From Desulfobacterales bacterium (GTDB taxonomy: Bacteria; Desulfobacterota; DSM-4660; Desulfatiglandales; Desulfatiglandaceae): 10,736 nt of DNA. The DNA lies in contig JAKLQB010000025.1 in NCBI GenBank assembly GCA_022013615.1, positions 1 through 10,736 of the forward strand. The letters run 5' to 3'. Below, one piece after another: positions 1-7,024 of the stretch. Below the pieces are notes generated by a model that saw nothing but the letters and a program-made list of their open reading frames with translations, searched no databases and had not been told where the DNA came from. Within the stretch, counting starts at the first letter, position 1. The number at the start of each line of letters is the position of its first letter. Made by a program: the position numbers and the translations under genes.

Positions 1-1773
1 AGATCCCGTTTCATCATTCATCATGACCTTGTCTATATGATAATGGTACTCTTTTCTGCATCTCCGGCACTTCAACTCCAATTTCAGTGTCCCCTGGAGA
101 AGACCTTCCATATCCCCCTCCAGGAACTTTTCCATCCTCTCATCTGTCTCCTTCTTACTTTTTTCAAGGGCCTTTTTTATATATTTTAAATCGGGGTCAA
201 TAACCCTGTTAATAAGGCAAAGAAGATAAAAGATCTCACTTTCATAGAGCTCTCCCTCTTTAAGTTCACCTTTCAGAGGGGCGATAAATCTCCTGTCACC
301 AATGCCCCTGATTGTCTCAAGTAGTGTTTCTTTGTTATTCTCCCATAGGCTCTTCCAGTGTTTCAGGATAGTTTCAACTGAATCGTCAGCAGGGATATAC
401 CTCAGAATCCGAAGCGCATAATCAACCTTACCGGGGTTGGATTCTTCAAAAAAGGGTTTTACCAGCGTGATAGCCGATGCCCCAAGTCCTGCGATACCTT
501 CAAGAAATCTATCCCAGAGTTCATAATGTTTTGTATCGATCCTGATGAGACCACTGGCGATATGTTCATCCATAATATCTGATAAAAATAGGGCTATTCT
601 TGGACCGGCTAAAGAGAAGGGATCTTTTTTAATGTAGCTCAGACATGAATGAACAATTTTTTCCCTTTCAGGCGCGGAAAAGAGGATCTCCATAATCCTC
701 ATATCCTCTTCAACATGGTCCCTTTCTTGTAAAAATATTTCAAGCAGCTCCTCCGTATCCATCCTTTCGATGTTTACTCCGATTAATTGGGCACAATCTA
801 CCAACAATTGAAGGACCACCAGGGTGCTATTTGCAATCAATCCTATGGACTCTTCCGGAGCTTCTCCTATGCTCTCATAAAAGGCTGTAATCACAGGAAT
901 ATTCTGGCGGGGCCTTCCGCTACCCTTCTGCCACAGGTTAAAACTCTCTTCTCCATATTCTCCTCTCTTTTTATCAAGGAGGATGTTCATACAGTCATGG
1001 AGTTCTCTTATAATCCGATCATATTTCCCTTTCCTGAAAAGTTTCTCCAGCACCCTGGCAGTGTCCTTAAAGCCTTTCTCTTCAATATCCTTCAGGGAAT
1101 CCATAACCAGGGGAGGCAATTTTCTTTGGATTACGCCTTTTTTAGTCTCCTCGGAAAGGTCATCTTCATTGTACCAGGAGCCGCAATGCTGGCAGATGGT
1201 CGCAAGGAGACTGCTCAGGATTGCAGGACTATCCGGATGACTAAAGGCAAGATCAAAAAGTCTCGAAATATCTGTACCGGCAGTGAGATTTGCCATGAAT
1301 ATGGAACGAGAAATCGTCTTAATATCATCACCTGAAGCCTTGAGAATTTTTAGGGACTCTTCTGCTATCATTTTAGAATCTGATGTATGAAGTCCTGCTA
1401 AATGAAAGACAGAGAGGGCATAACCCATCAAATCATGCTGGTCATTTGATGAATATTTTTCCCCGAAAGCATGGATAATCCGTGCATCTTTAGCGTTTAC
1501 AATTGCATTTGCGATTAATGCTCCCATATTTCCGGAACTCTTCCTATATGCCTCTAAGAGCCCTTCTACACATCTTTTATCAGGATGGCTGACAAAGTAT
1601 TCGATAGCTGCTCTTGAAATGGAATCGTCCCTGTCGGTTATCAATTGTATAGCAGTATCTCCAGTCATCTCAGGATAGTGAAGGCTCAACCTCTCAAAAG
1701 CCCACATTCTTACCAGCGGATTTTTATGGCGGGTAAAGTCTTCAAGATTTTCGAAACTCCATAGTAATTCCAT
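1..1773 (-). CDS. HEAT-repeat-like protein with two CxxC pairs (3' end outside window)
   Basis: One uninterrupted minus-strand frame of 591 codons runs off the left edge without a stop, so the C-terminus is missing. The ATG at 1773 follows AAGGAGG at a spacing of about 9. An in-frame ATG at 1782 directly abuts that site and is less likely; the frame is open further upstream, but without a ribosome site. The protein is mostly helical with short HEAT/PBS-lyase-like units, for example the stretch around residues 18-60 containing NPLVRMWAFERL and ITDRDDSISRAAIEYF, which is typical of protein-binding scaffolds. It has two CxxC pairs: CQHC at 194-197 and CRRC at 569-572. The second is followed by KEYHYH, like the start of a zinc ribbon whose other half would lie beyond the edge. 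There is no signal peptide or membrane segment, so it is probably cytoplasmic. No catalytic motif was recognised and the function is unknown. The HEAT assignment rests on repeat character only. Confidence 0.8.
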   Translation of the reverse strand, partial: MELLWSFENLEDFTRHKNPLVRMWAFERLSLHYPEMTGDTAIQLITDRDDSISRAAIEYFVSHPDKRCVEGLLEAYRKSSGNMGALIANAIVNAKDARIIHAFGEKYSSNDQHDLMGYALSVFHLAGLHTSDSKMIAEESLKILKASGDDIKTISRSIFMANLTAGTDISRLFDLAFSHPDSPAILSSLLATICQHCGSWYNEDDLSEETKKGVIQRKLPPLVMDSLKDIEEKGFKDTARVLEKLFRKGKYDRIIRELHDCMNILLDKKRGEYGEESFNLWQKGSGRPRQNIPVITAFYESIGEAPEESIGLIANSTLVVLQLLVDCAQLIGVNIERMDTEELLEIFLQERDHVEEDMRIMEILFSAPEREKIVHSCLSYIKKDPFSLAGPRIALFLSDIMDEHIASGLIRIDTKHYELWDRFLEGIAGLGASAITLVKPFFEESNPGKVDYALRILRYIPADDSVETILKHWKSLWENNKETLLETIRGIGDRRFIAPLKGELKEGELYESEIFYLLCLINRVIDPDLKYIKKALEKSKKETDERMEKFLEGDMEGLLQGTLKLELKCRRCRKEYHYHIDKVMMNDETGS

Positions 1774-1854
1774 TACAAACATCCTCCTTGGAAATGATTC
1801 GATATTTAACTGTTTTTTCCAGAGAACCAATAACGCCTTTTGGAAGATAACACC

Positions 1855-1883
1855 AAAATACATAGGATCATATTGTATGTCAA
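1855..1883 (-). promoter_or_regulatory. Sigma70-like promoter candidate for the HEAT-repeat gene
   Basis: On the minus strand TTGACA (1883-1878) is followed after exactly 17 bases by TATTTT (1860-1855), a perfect -35 box and a 4/6 -10 box. It faces the gene starting at 1773 and would give a leader of roughly 75 bases. It is the best match in the region, but AT-rich DNA produces chance matches. Confidence 0.45.
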
Positions 1884-1902
1884 TACTAAAACAACACAAT
1901 AT
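1870..1902. repeat. 7-bp inverted repeat around the HEAT-gene -35 region
   Basis: ATATTGT (1870-1876) and its exact reverse complement ACAATAT (1896-1902) are separated by 19 bases and bracket the -35 box at 1878-1883. It could be an operator with widely spaced half-sites. In AT-rich DNA it could also be chance. Confidence 0.25.
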
Positions 1903-2023
1903 ATAGTAGATCAGCCCCGTTATTTTTCCCGAAGTGGGCTTTATTCAACATGGCCAATCACTCGGAAAAAACCTAAAAAACCGTTCCGATCGCCTGGATT
2001 GCGGGAATTTGGTAATGAACAGC

Positions 2024-2052
2024 TTGACAATTTGCAGTATACGTAATATGGT
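2024..2052 (+). promoter_or_regulatory. Promoter candidate of the toxin-antitoxin module
   Basis: TTGACA (2024-2029) is followed by a 17-base spacer and TATGGT (2047-2052), a perfect -35 and a 4/6 -10. It lies about 45 bases before the antitoxin ATG at 2098. An overlapping TAATAT (2044-2049) is a better -10 but at a poor 14-base spacing. The -10 region is covered by the first of two direct repeats. Confidence 0.45.
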
Positions 2053-2068
2053 TACATATACGTAATAT
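2038..2068. repeat. Two 12-bp direct repeats, likely antitoxin operator
   Basis: TATACGTAATAT occurs at 2038-2049 and again, identical, at 2057-2068, a 19-base period (nearly two helical turns). The repeats overlap the predicted -10 and start site of the module. Ribbon-helix-helix antitoxins commonly repress their own promoter by binding such repeated sites. Binding by this antitoxin is inferred. Confidence 0.5.
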
Positions 2069-2097
2069 AACTACCTACCATATTTGGAGGTTTTTCC

Positions 2098-2370
2098 ATG
2101 TCTGTCAGAGTTCAAGTGATCTTGGATGAGAGGGAATCGGCAAGATTCAAATCCCAGGCCCTCAAAGAGTCAAAATCGCTCAGTGCATGGCTGAGAGACG
2201 CAGGAAGAAAAATGCTGGATGCGAACCGGCAATGGCAAAAATTGACCGACCAGGAATCCCTTAGAAAGTTCTTTCAGCAGACCAATGAAAGGGAGAAAGG
2301 CATCGAACCGTCCTGGGAAGCGCATAAAAGGATCATTTTGGATGGCTTTCAAGGAGGAGGGACATTGTGA
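2098..2370 (+). CDS. Ribbon-helix-helix antitoxin (VapB-like) of a type II toxin-antitoxin module
   Basis: This small 90-residue protein has an N-terminus that fits the ribbon-helix-helix fold: a basic/hydrophobic strand (SVRVQVIL, residues 2-9), a helix around 12-24, a turn, and a second helix around 27-40 (LSAWLRDAGRKML). The charged C-terminal half (about 45-90) would wrap the toxin. A strong GGAGG at 2086-2090 lies 7 bases before the ATG. Its stop overlaps the GTG start of the PIN toxin gene, so the two are translationally coupled, as expected for antitoxin-toxin pairs. Known members of this type neutralise the toxin RNase and repress their own promoter; the repeats at 2038-2068 are a plausible target. 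Sequence similarity to a named antitoxin subfamily could not be judged by eye. Confidence 0.75.
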   Translation: MSVRVQVILDERESARFKSQALKESKSLSAWLRDAGRKMLDANRQWQKLTDQESLRKFFQQTNEREKGIEPSWEAHKRIILDGFQGGGTL

Positions 2371-2753
2371 TCTTTGTTGATAGCAATGTTTTTATCTATG
2401 CAGTTGGTAGGTCCCACCCGTTAAGAGATGAAGCTCAGAATTTTTTTATCGAATCCAGAGAAAAAAGTAGACGACTCGTTACATCAGCGGAAGTACTACA
2501 GGAATTGCTTCATGTCTACCTGCCTGTAAGACGAATGGAAACCCTTGATGCGGCCCTTGAGCTTGCCACACTCGGCGTTGATCATATCATCCCTATCGAT
2601 TCTGATACTGTTTTGTTCGCCCGCAACTTGGCCGACAGGCTTCCTGAATTAACTGCACGAGACCTGCTACACTTAGCCGTCTGTAAAACAAACAAGATCG
2701 AGGAGTTAAAGTCGTTTGACCGAAATCTGCTCGCAGCTTTCAACAAATCTTAA
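2367..2753 (+). CDS. vapC: PIN-domain toxin ribonuclease (VapC family)
   Basis: This 128-residue protein is one whole PIN domain, the usual VapC length. The acidic metal-binding residues are in place: Asp5 (FVDSNVFIYA), Glu46 (within EVLQELLH; Glu42 is nearby), Asp99 (ARDLLHLA) and Asp118 (SFDRN). VapC toxins are Mg-dependent endoribonucleases that cut specific tRNAs or rRNA and arrest translation when not held by the antitoxin. The start is GTG at 2367, overlapping the antitoxin stop by three bases, with AAGGAGGAGG at 2351-2360 just upstream. A downstream phosphoesterase gene begins 15 bases after the stop, so readthrough into it is possible. The RNA target cannot be read from sequence. The full catalytic set suggests an active toxin. 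Confidence 0.88.
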   Translation: MIFVDSNVFIYAVGRSHPLRDEAQNFFIESREKSRRLVTSAEVLQELLHVYLPVRRMETLDAALELATLGVDHIIPIDSDTVLFARNLADRLPELTARDLLHLAVCKTNKIEELKSFDRNLLAAFNKS

Positions 2754-2768
2754 CAAACATTTATTTAC

Positions 2769-3380
2769 ATGAAAATACTGACTGTTTCAGACCGTGTTGA
2801 ATGCATACTGTATGACCGGTTCGATGCCGTGCGCTTTCCTGGAGTGGACCTGATCCTTTCCTGTGGCGATCTCCCACCGGAATACCTTTCTTTTCTCGCT
2901 GCTGCGTTCAATGTTCCTCTCTATTATGTGCTCGGCAATCATGATATCCGATATGATTTAAACCCGCCGGATGGGTGTATTGATCTGCATGCCAAATTGG
3001 TTAAATTCCAGGGTATCAATATCCTGGGACTTGAGGGATCACTTTGGTATAACGGGGGTCCGCATCAGTATACTGAAGACCAGATGCGAAAAACTATTAG
3101 AGGCCTTCGGACAAACATTTGGAGGCAGAAAGGGGTGGATATTATTATTACACATGCCCCGCCAAGGCATATTCATGATGCTGAAGATCAATGTCACAAA
3201 GGGTTTGAGATTTATCAGTGGCTTATCGACCATTACTCCCCAGGCTATTTTATCCATGGACATATTCACGTTGATTTTACCGACCCCTCTCAGCGCATAA
3301 GCATTGTAAAAGAAACAAAAGTAATTAACACTTATGGGTATCACCTTTTTGAGATCGACGATGACCAGATTGCTAAATAA
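2769..3380 (+). CDS. Calcineurin-like metallophosphoesterase with altered first motif
   Basis: This 203-residue protein has the metallophosphoesterase motifs in order: Asp8 in TVSDRV, GD at 33-34 (SCGDLPPEYL), GNHD at 56-59, His129 in ITHAPP, and GHIH at 164-167. The family binds two metal ions and hydrolyses phosphomono- or diesters. The usual first motif is DxH; here it is D-R-V, so the metal-binding His is a Val (residue 10) while every other ligand is present. The substrate is unknown. There is no signal peptide, so it is cytoplasmic. No clear ribosome site precedes the ATG, which sits 15 bases after the PIN toxin stop, so translation may depend on upstream ribosomes. Its 3' end overlaps the start of the ParB-like/RAM fusion gene, suggesting the two work together. 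Confidence 0.85.
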   Translation: MKILTVSDRVECILYDRFDAVRFPGVDLILSCGDLPPEYLSFLAAAFNVPLYYVLGNHDIRYDLNPPDGCIDLHAKLVKFQGINILGLEGSLWYNGGPHQYTEDQMRKTIRGLRTNIWRQKGVDIIITHAPPRHIHDAEDQCHKGFEIYQWLIDHYSPGYFIHGHIHVDFTDPSQRISIVKETKVINTYGYHLFEIDDDQIAK

Positions 3381-4449
3381 ACTTTTAACCTCCTTGAAGA
3401 ACCGCCGCGACTTAGAAAAGGTGAAATCTTTCAAGGAGAGCCAGAAAAATGAAGAGGCGTTTGACACTGTGGATCGCGGGATCTGTTCAGTGCCGGTTAA
3501 CCAGATTGTGGGAAGTGTGGGCCGGTACCAAGACTTTGACGGCAAATTCAGATTAAAGCAACACGTTCCTTCGGACAGGCTTCAGAATATCAGAGAGGCT
3601 ATGCGAGAAGGTAAGCCTCTGCCGCGTATCAAACTATTCAAGATCAAGGATGAATACTATGTTCTGGATGGCAATCATCGCGTTTCAGCGGCAAAGGAAT
3701 TCGGTTACCAGGACATAGACGCTAACATCATCGAATTTATCCCATCAAAAAATACCCTTGAAAATATACTATATCGCGAGAAGTCGGAATTTAGTGATAA
3801 GACAGGGCTGCCTTATTCAATAGAGCTGACAGAGGTGGGACAATATGCCCATCTGATTAAGCAGATCTTAAAACACCGGGACTTCTTAAAGCAAATAGCA
3901 GGGGACTCCGTTTCATTTGAAAGCGCCACTTTGGACTGGTATGAAACGATATATTGTCCCTTAACCGCAATTATTGAGAAGGCGCGACTTATTGAGTTCT
4001 TTCCTAACCGGAAGATTGCGGACCTTTATACATATATTACTTTTCATCAATGGGAAAGGAGATCGGTACGAAAATACGGGAGCGGAATTAATCAACTCAT
4101 TTCTGAAAACATGGAGGATTTTCGAAAAAAAATGTCAAACAAAAAGGAATTCGAGTATCCAGAGATGCAGAGGGAGATAACCGTGTTTATCCTGATGAAT
4201 ATTTTAGGGAAAAAAGGGAATCGAATAATCGAAAAACTGTACGCACTTGAGGAAGTCAGAGAGGTCCATTCTGTTCATGGTAATGTGGATATCCTTGCAA
4301 AAATTGTCTTGACACGGGATCTGATCTCTTCCGATGCGGAGACCATTTGGAATTTTGTCAATAATAAGGTGGGGCAGATCACAGGAATAGTAAGCACACA
4401 GACCCTAATCCCCGGTTTCTCGAAGATAAAAGAAAAAACAAATCCCTGA
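3361..4449 (+). CDS. Fusion protein: ParB-like domain, DUF4032-like region, C-terminal Lrp/AsnC-type RAM domain
   Basis: Residue numbers count from the alternative ATG at 3334. The ATG at 3361 (residue 10) is preferred because a weak GAG precedes it and the overlap with the phosphoesterase gene is shorter (20 against 47 bases). Three parts can be seen. Residues about 50-137 resemble a ParB/sulfiredoxin-like N-terminal domain, with the hallmark DGNHRVSAA at 112-120. Residues about 200-262 resemble the helical DUF4032 region (DWYETIYCPL, then IADLYTYITFHQW, then KYG). Residues about 280-365 look like the RAM ligand-binding domain of Lrp/AsnC regulators (VHGNVDILAKI at 313-323, then STQTLIPGF). 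No helix-turn-helix was found, so it is not a standard Lrp regulator. RAM domains bind small effectors such as amino acids and drive oligomer formation. A nucleotide-dependent switch controlled by a ligand is a guess; the real function is unknown. Confidence 0.78.
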   Translation: MTRLLNKLLTSLKNRRDLEKVKSFKESQKNEEAFDTVDRGICSVPVNQIVGSVGRYQDFDGKFRLKQHVPSDRLQNIREAMREGKPLPRIKLFKIKDEYYVLDGNHRVSAAKEFGYQDIDANIIEFIPSKNTLENILYREKSEFSDKTGLPYSIELTEVGQYAHLIKQILKHRDFLKQIAGDSVSFESATLDWYETIYCPLTAIIEKARLIEFFPNRKIADLYTYITFHQWERRSVRKYGSGINQLISENMEDFRKKMSNKKEFEYPEMQREITVFILMNILGKKGNRIIEKLYALEEVREVHSVHGNVDILAKIVLTRDLISSDAETIWNFVNNKVGQITGIVSTQTLIPGFSKIKEKTNP

Positions 4450-4479
4450 ACAGAAATCACCAGACAATGAACCCATGCT

Positions 4480-5508
4480 TTACAAAAGCTGTGCAAACTC
4501 ATCAGCCTTGGGGAATAATCCAAAGATTCCGCCCGTGTGCATAAACACGATCCGGGCCCCAAACCTGTTGGGATCACGACTGAGTTCCTGGGTCATACCG
4601 AAGAAAGCTTTACCTGTATAAACCGGGTCAAGAAAAATACCCTCGGTACGAGCGACGTCGCGGAGAAGGGCAAGTTCTTCCGGTCGAGATAGTGCGTAAC
4701 CGCGGCCCACATAACCGTCGATTATTTCAATGTCACGTTCACGGGAGAAGGGAAGGTCGATTTGATAATTGGCAATTGCGTTCTCACAAATCTCCCCGAT
4801 CACTTTCACAAAGTAGTCCCGATCATCACAGACGTTGATACTTACAACTCGGGTATTTAGCCCGAGCATACTGGTACCCAGGATCAATCCGGCGCTGGTC
4901 CCTCCTGAACCGGTGGCATTGATAATCGTCGTGGGCCGGTCTGAGTTATCAGGGAGGTTAGCCAGGTCATCCGCCAGCTCCTCTGAAGCACGGATGTATC
5001 CCCAGGCACCCAGAGCGTTCGAGGCGCCTTCTGGAATGACATAAGGTTTTCGGCCCAATTTTATAAGAGCCGCTTTCTCGTGTTCAAAGATCTCATCGCG
5101 TCTTTTGTATTCTCCGGGAGTGATCCAGACAATTTCACTCCCCACTAAGCGATCGAGCAGGATGTTTCCTTCGAGGGTTGGTGGATTAGACGGATCCGGG
5201 GTCCGCAGGATCAAGCGGCAGCGAAGTCCAAGCATTGCGGCGGCAATGGCCGTTGCCCGGGCATGGTTTGATTGTGCTCCACCGCAGGTAAGTACCGTAT
5301 CAGCGCCGCAATCGAGGGCATCGGCAAGCACAAACTCCAATTTCCTGATCTTGTTACCCGAGAGGCCTGCACCGGTCAGGTCGTCTCGCTTAATAAATAA
5401 CTCAACCCCTAATTTTTTGCCGAGACGCTTTAGTGGTTTGAGGGGCGTAGGCGTGTTAGCCAAATCGAGACGGGGTGGATAGGGAATTTTTTGTGTTGTG
5501 GTATTCAT
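4480..5508 (-). CDS. D-cysteine desulfhydrase-family PLP enzyme
   Basis: This 342-residue fold-type II PLP enzyme of the ACC deaminase/D-cysteine desulfhydrase family is of normal length. The Schiff-base lysine is Lys53 in SGNKIRKLEF, and QSNH (79-82) supplies the catalytic Ser80/Asn81. In ACC deaminase the Tyr-Glu pair and a Leu near the C-terminus select the substrate. Here they are Tyr297-Thr298 (PVYTGKAF) and Thr325 (HTGG), as in D-cysteine desulfhydrases, so an ACC-opening role is unlikely. The expected reaction is beta-elimination from a three-carbon amino acid, for example D-cysteine to pyruvate, ammonia and sulfide. The relative CuyA (cysteate sulfo-lyase) is an alternative. It is the last gene of the ABC operon, 51 bases after the ATPase gene, and converges with the fusion gene ending at 4449. 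The start has only a weak AAGAA upstream. No terminator hairpin was found after it. Confidence 0.85.
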   Translation of the reverse strand: MNTTTQKIPYPPRLDLANTPTPLKPLKRLGKKLGVELFIKRDDLTGAGLSGNKIRKLEFVLADALDCGADTVLTCGGAQSNHARATAIAAAMLGLRCRLILRTPDPSNPPTLEGNILLDRLVGSEIVWITPGEYKRRDEIFEHEKAALIKLGRKPYVIPEGASNALGAWGYIRASEELADDLANLPDNSDRPTTIINATGSGGTSAGLILGTSMLGLNTRVVSINVCDDRDYFVKVIGEICENAIANYQIDLPFSRERDIEIIDGYVGRGYALSRPEELALLRDVARTEGIFLDPVYTGKAFFGMTQELSRDPNRFGARIVFMHTGGIFGLFPKADEFAQLL

Positions 5509-5559
5509 TGTTCATTCTTCGAATAATAGCGTCAATTTCCAATAAATTCTATCACGTTA

Positions 5560-6288
5560 TCAATGGGTAAGAATCTTACTGATAAACCGGGCGGCCCGGT
5601 TGGTTTGCGGGTTGTCGAAGAACTGGTCGGGCGTGCTGACTTCGACGATTTGTCCCTCGTCCATGAATATGACCCGGTGGGCTACCTGGCGGGCAAAGCC
5701 CATCTCATGGGTGACTACGCACATGGTCATCCCCTCCCCGGCCAACTGAACCATGACGTCCAGCACCTCACCGATCATTTCGGGATCCAGGGCGCTGGTG
5801 GGCTCATCAAAGAGCATGATCTTGGGCGACATGGCCAGCCCCCGGGCAATGGCCACCCGTTGCTGCTGTCCGCCTGAAAGCTGGGCCGGATGAGAATCGG
5901 CCTTGTCGTCCAGACCTACGCGGGAAAGTTGATCCCGGCCTACTTTCTCGGCTTCTTTCTTGCTTAGTTTGCGCACCTGGGCCGGCGCCAGCGTAACATT
6001 TTGCAGGGCGGTCATGTGGGGATAGAGGTGAAACTGCTGGAAGACAAATCCGATCTCGGCCCTTAATTTGGTTAGATTGATGCCGTGGTCGTGCAGCGGC
6101 ATGCTGTCCACATATAGTTTGCCCTTTTGAAACTTTTCAAGCCGGTTGATGCATCGGATCAAAGTGGATTTACCTGAACCGCTGGGACCGCAGATAACGA
6201 CCACCTCACCGGACTTGACATGCATATTGATATCCTGCAATACATGCAGCTTACCAAACCATTTGTTGACACCTTCAAATTTGATCAT
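5560..6288 (-). CDS. Polar amino-acid ABC transporter ATP-binding protein (GlnQ/TcyN type)
   Basis: This 242-residue ABC ATPase is complete: Walker [10 protein letters not shown] (34-42), Q-loop at Gln84/85, signature LSGGQ (137-141), Walker B IMLFDEP (157-163) with catalytic Glu162, D-loop SALD (165-168) and switch His194. The closely spaced motifs and length match the PAAT family, which energises uptake of glutamine, histidine, arginine or cystine through two membrane subunits. The ATG at 6288 follows AGAGGA. It comes 64 bases after the second permease gene, a gap that holds two small hairpins. The substrate is set by the binding protein, not by this subunit. Confidence 0.95.
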   Translation of the reverse strand: MIKFEGVNKWFGKLHVLQDINMHVKSGEVVVICGPSGSGKSTLIRCINRLEKFQKGKLYVDSMPLHDHGINLTKLRAEIGFVFQQFHLYPHMTALQNVTLAPAQVRKLSKKEAEKVGRDQLSRVGLDDKADSHPAQLSGGQQQRVAIARGLAMSPKIMLFDEPTSALDPEMIGEVLDVMVQLAGEGMTMCVVTHEMGFARQVAHRVIFMDEGQIVEVSTPDQFFDNPQTNRAARFISKILTH

Positions 6289-6311
6289 AGTATCCTCTTG
6301 ATATACTTACC

Positions 6312-6326
6312 GCTGTCCCGGACAGC
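6312..6326 (-). other. Small intercistronic hairpin between permease and ATPase genes
   Basis: GCTGTC (6312-6317) and GACAGC (6321-6326) form a perfect 6-bp stem with a 3-base loop in the transcript. No T-run follows on the minus strand, so it is not a classical terminator. It may affect mRNA stability or relative expression of the two genes. Confidence 0.4.
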
Positions 6327-6348
6327 AGTAGCCCCCTTCACCTCCCGG

Positions 6349-6362
6349 CCGGCTACAGCCGG
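6349..6362 (-). other. Small hairpin overlapping the permease stop codon
   Basis: CCGGC (6349-6353) and GCCGG (6358-6362) make a 5-bp all-GC stem with a 4-base loop. It spans the stop codon of the second permease (TAG at 6355-6353) and stands in series with the hairpin at 6312-6326. Confidence 0.35.
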
Positions 6363-7021
6363 ACTTCCCGCACCGCCATTTTTTGCTCCATGGCGTTGGC
6401 GACCCGAATGAGCGGATAGGAGATGACGAAATAAAGGATGCCCACCAGTGTGAACACCATCAGGCCTTCCGGGATGCGGACCACCGTCAACCAGCCGACT
6501 CGGGTTAACTCGGTAACGCCGATCACGGATACCACCGAAGAGTCCTTGATGAGCAACACGTATTGACCGACCAGCGGTGGCAGGATTGTCTGCATGGCCT
6601 GGGGTACGATCACGAATCGCAATCGCTGAACGACGCTCAAGCCCGAACTGGCAGCCGCCTCCCACTGCCCCCTGGGCACGGCCTTGACCCCCCCGGCCAC
6701 AATCTCGCAAATAAAAGCCGTTCCCAACACGGTCAGGGCCAGGACTGCGGCCGGGAATGCGCTTAACTGGATACCCCATTCGGGCAGGATGAAAAATACA
6801 ATGAAGATCTGAACGACGAACGGTGTACCCCGTATAACGGACACGTAAACCGCGATGGGCCAATTTAGCAGTTTGTTGTTGCTGGAGCGAAGGATGCCCA
6901 GCAAAAATCCAAGAATCGTCCCGAAAAGGAGGGCCAGGCCAGAAACGGCCACGGTCATCCATAGTCCTTTGAGGAAAAAGGGAAATATCTCGATCAGCCG
7001 TTGGAAATAGAAAGTGATCAT
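6353..7021 (-). CDS. Polar amino-acid ABC transporter permease, second subunit
   Basis: This 222-residue inner-membrane protein of the HisM/GlnP type has hydrophobic segments around residues 10-44, 55-80, 88-110 and near the C-terminus. The typical RGTPFVVQ sits at 64-71. The EAA cytoplasmic loop that docks on the ATPase spans about 119-143 (QWEAAASSGLS to VPQA). Its ATG is only 3 bases after the stop of the preceding permease gene, so the two are almost certainly co-translated and form a heterodimeric channel. Higher GC than the left part of the window produces a long spurious frame over the same region (6285-6962), which is ignored. The transported amino acid is not determined by this subunit. 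Confidence 0.93.
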   Translation of the reverse strand: MITFYFQRLIEIFPFFLKGLWMTVAVSGLALLFGTILGFLLGILRSSNNKLLNWPIAVYVSVIRGTPFVVQIFIVFFILPEWGIQLSAFPAAVLALTVLGTAFICEIVAGGVKAVPRGQWEAAASSGLSVVQRLRFVIVPQAMQTILPPLVGQYVLLIKDSSVVSVIGVTELTRVGWLTVVRIPEGLMVFTLVGILYFVISYPLIRVANAMEQKMAVREVRL

Positions 7022-7024
7022 GGC

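Larger units (their letters stand above)
1774..2097. other. Divergent intergenic region between HEAT gene and toxin-antitoxin module
   Basis: This 324-base stretch holds no convincing gene. It contains a leftward promoter candidate (1855-1883), an inverted repeat (1870-1902), a rightward promoter candidate (2024-2052) and a pair of direct repeats (2038-2068). A 68-codon plus-strand frame at 1840-2046 has no ribosome site and no recognisable protein character. Confidence 0.6.

Noticed and set aside
787..1335. 182-codon plus-strand frame
   Set aside because: It is antisense to the continuous HEAT-like frame, has no ribosome site and shows no domain character.
1840..2046. 68-codon plus-strand frame before the toxin-antitoxin module
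   Set aside because: There is no ribosome site, and it runs through both predicted promoters and one operator repeat.
3039..3545. 168-codon minus-strand frame
   Set aside because: It is antisense across the phosphoesterase and fusion genes and has no recognisable protein features.
4477..4489. GCTTT-ACA-AAAGC hairpin at the end of the PLP enzyme gene
   Set aside because: The 5-bp AT-rich stem lies across the stop codon without a T-run, too weak to call a terminator.
5105..5482. 125-codon plus-strand frame
   Set aside because: It is a shadow of the PLP enzyme gene on the opposite strand.
6285..6962. 225-codon minus-strand frame over the second permease gene
   Set aside because: It overlaps the well-supported permease in another frame and its protein is rich in Arg and Gly with no family character.
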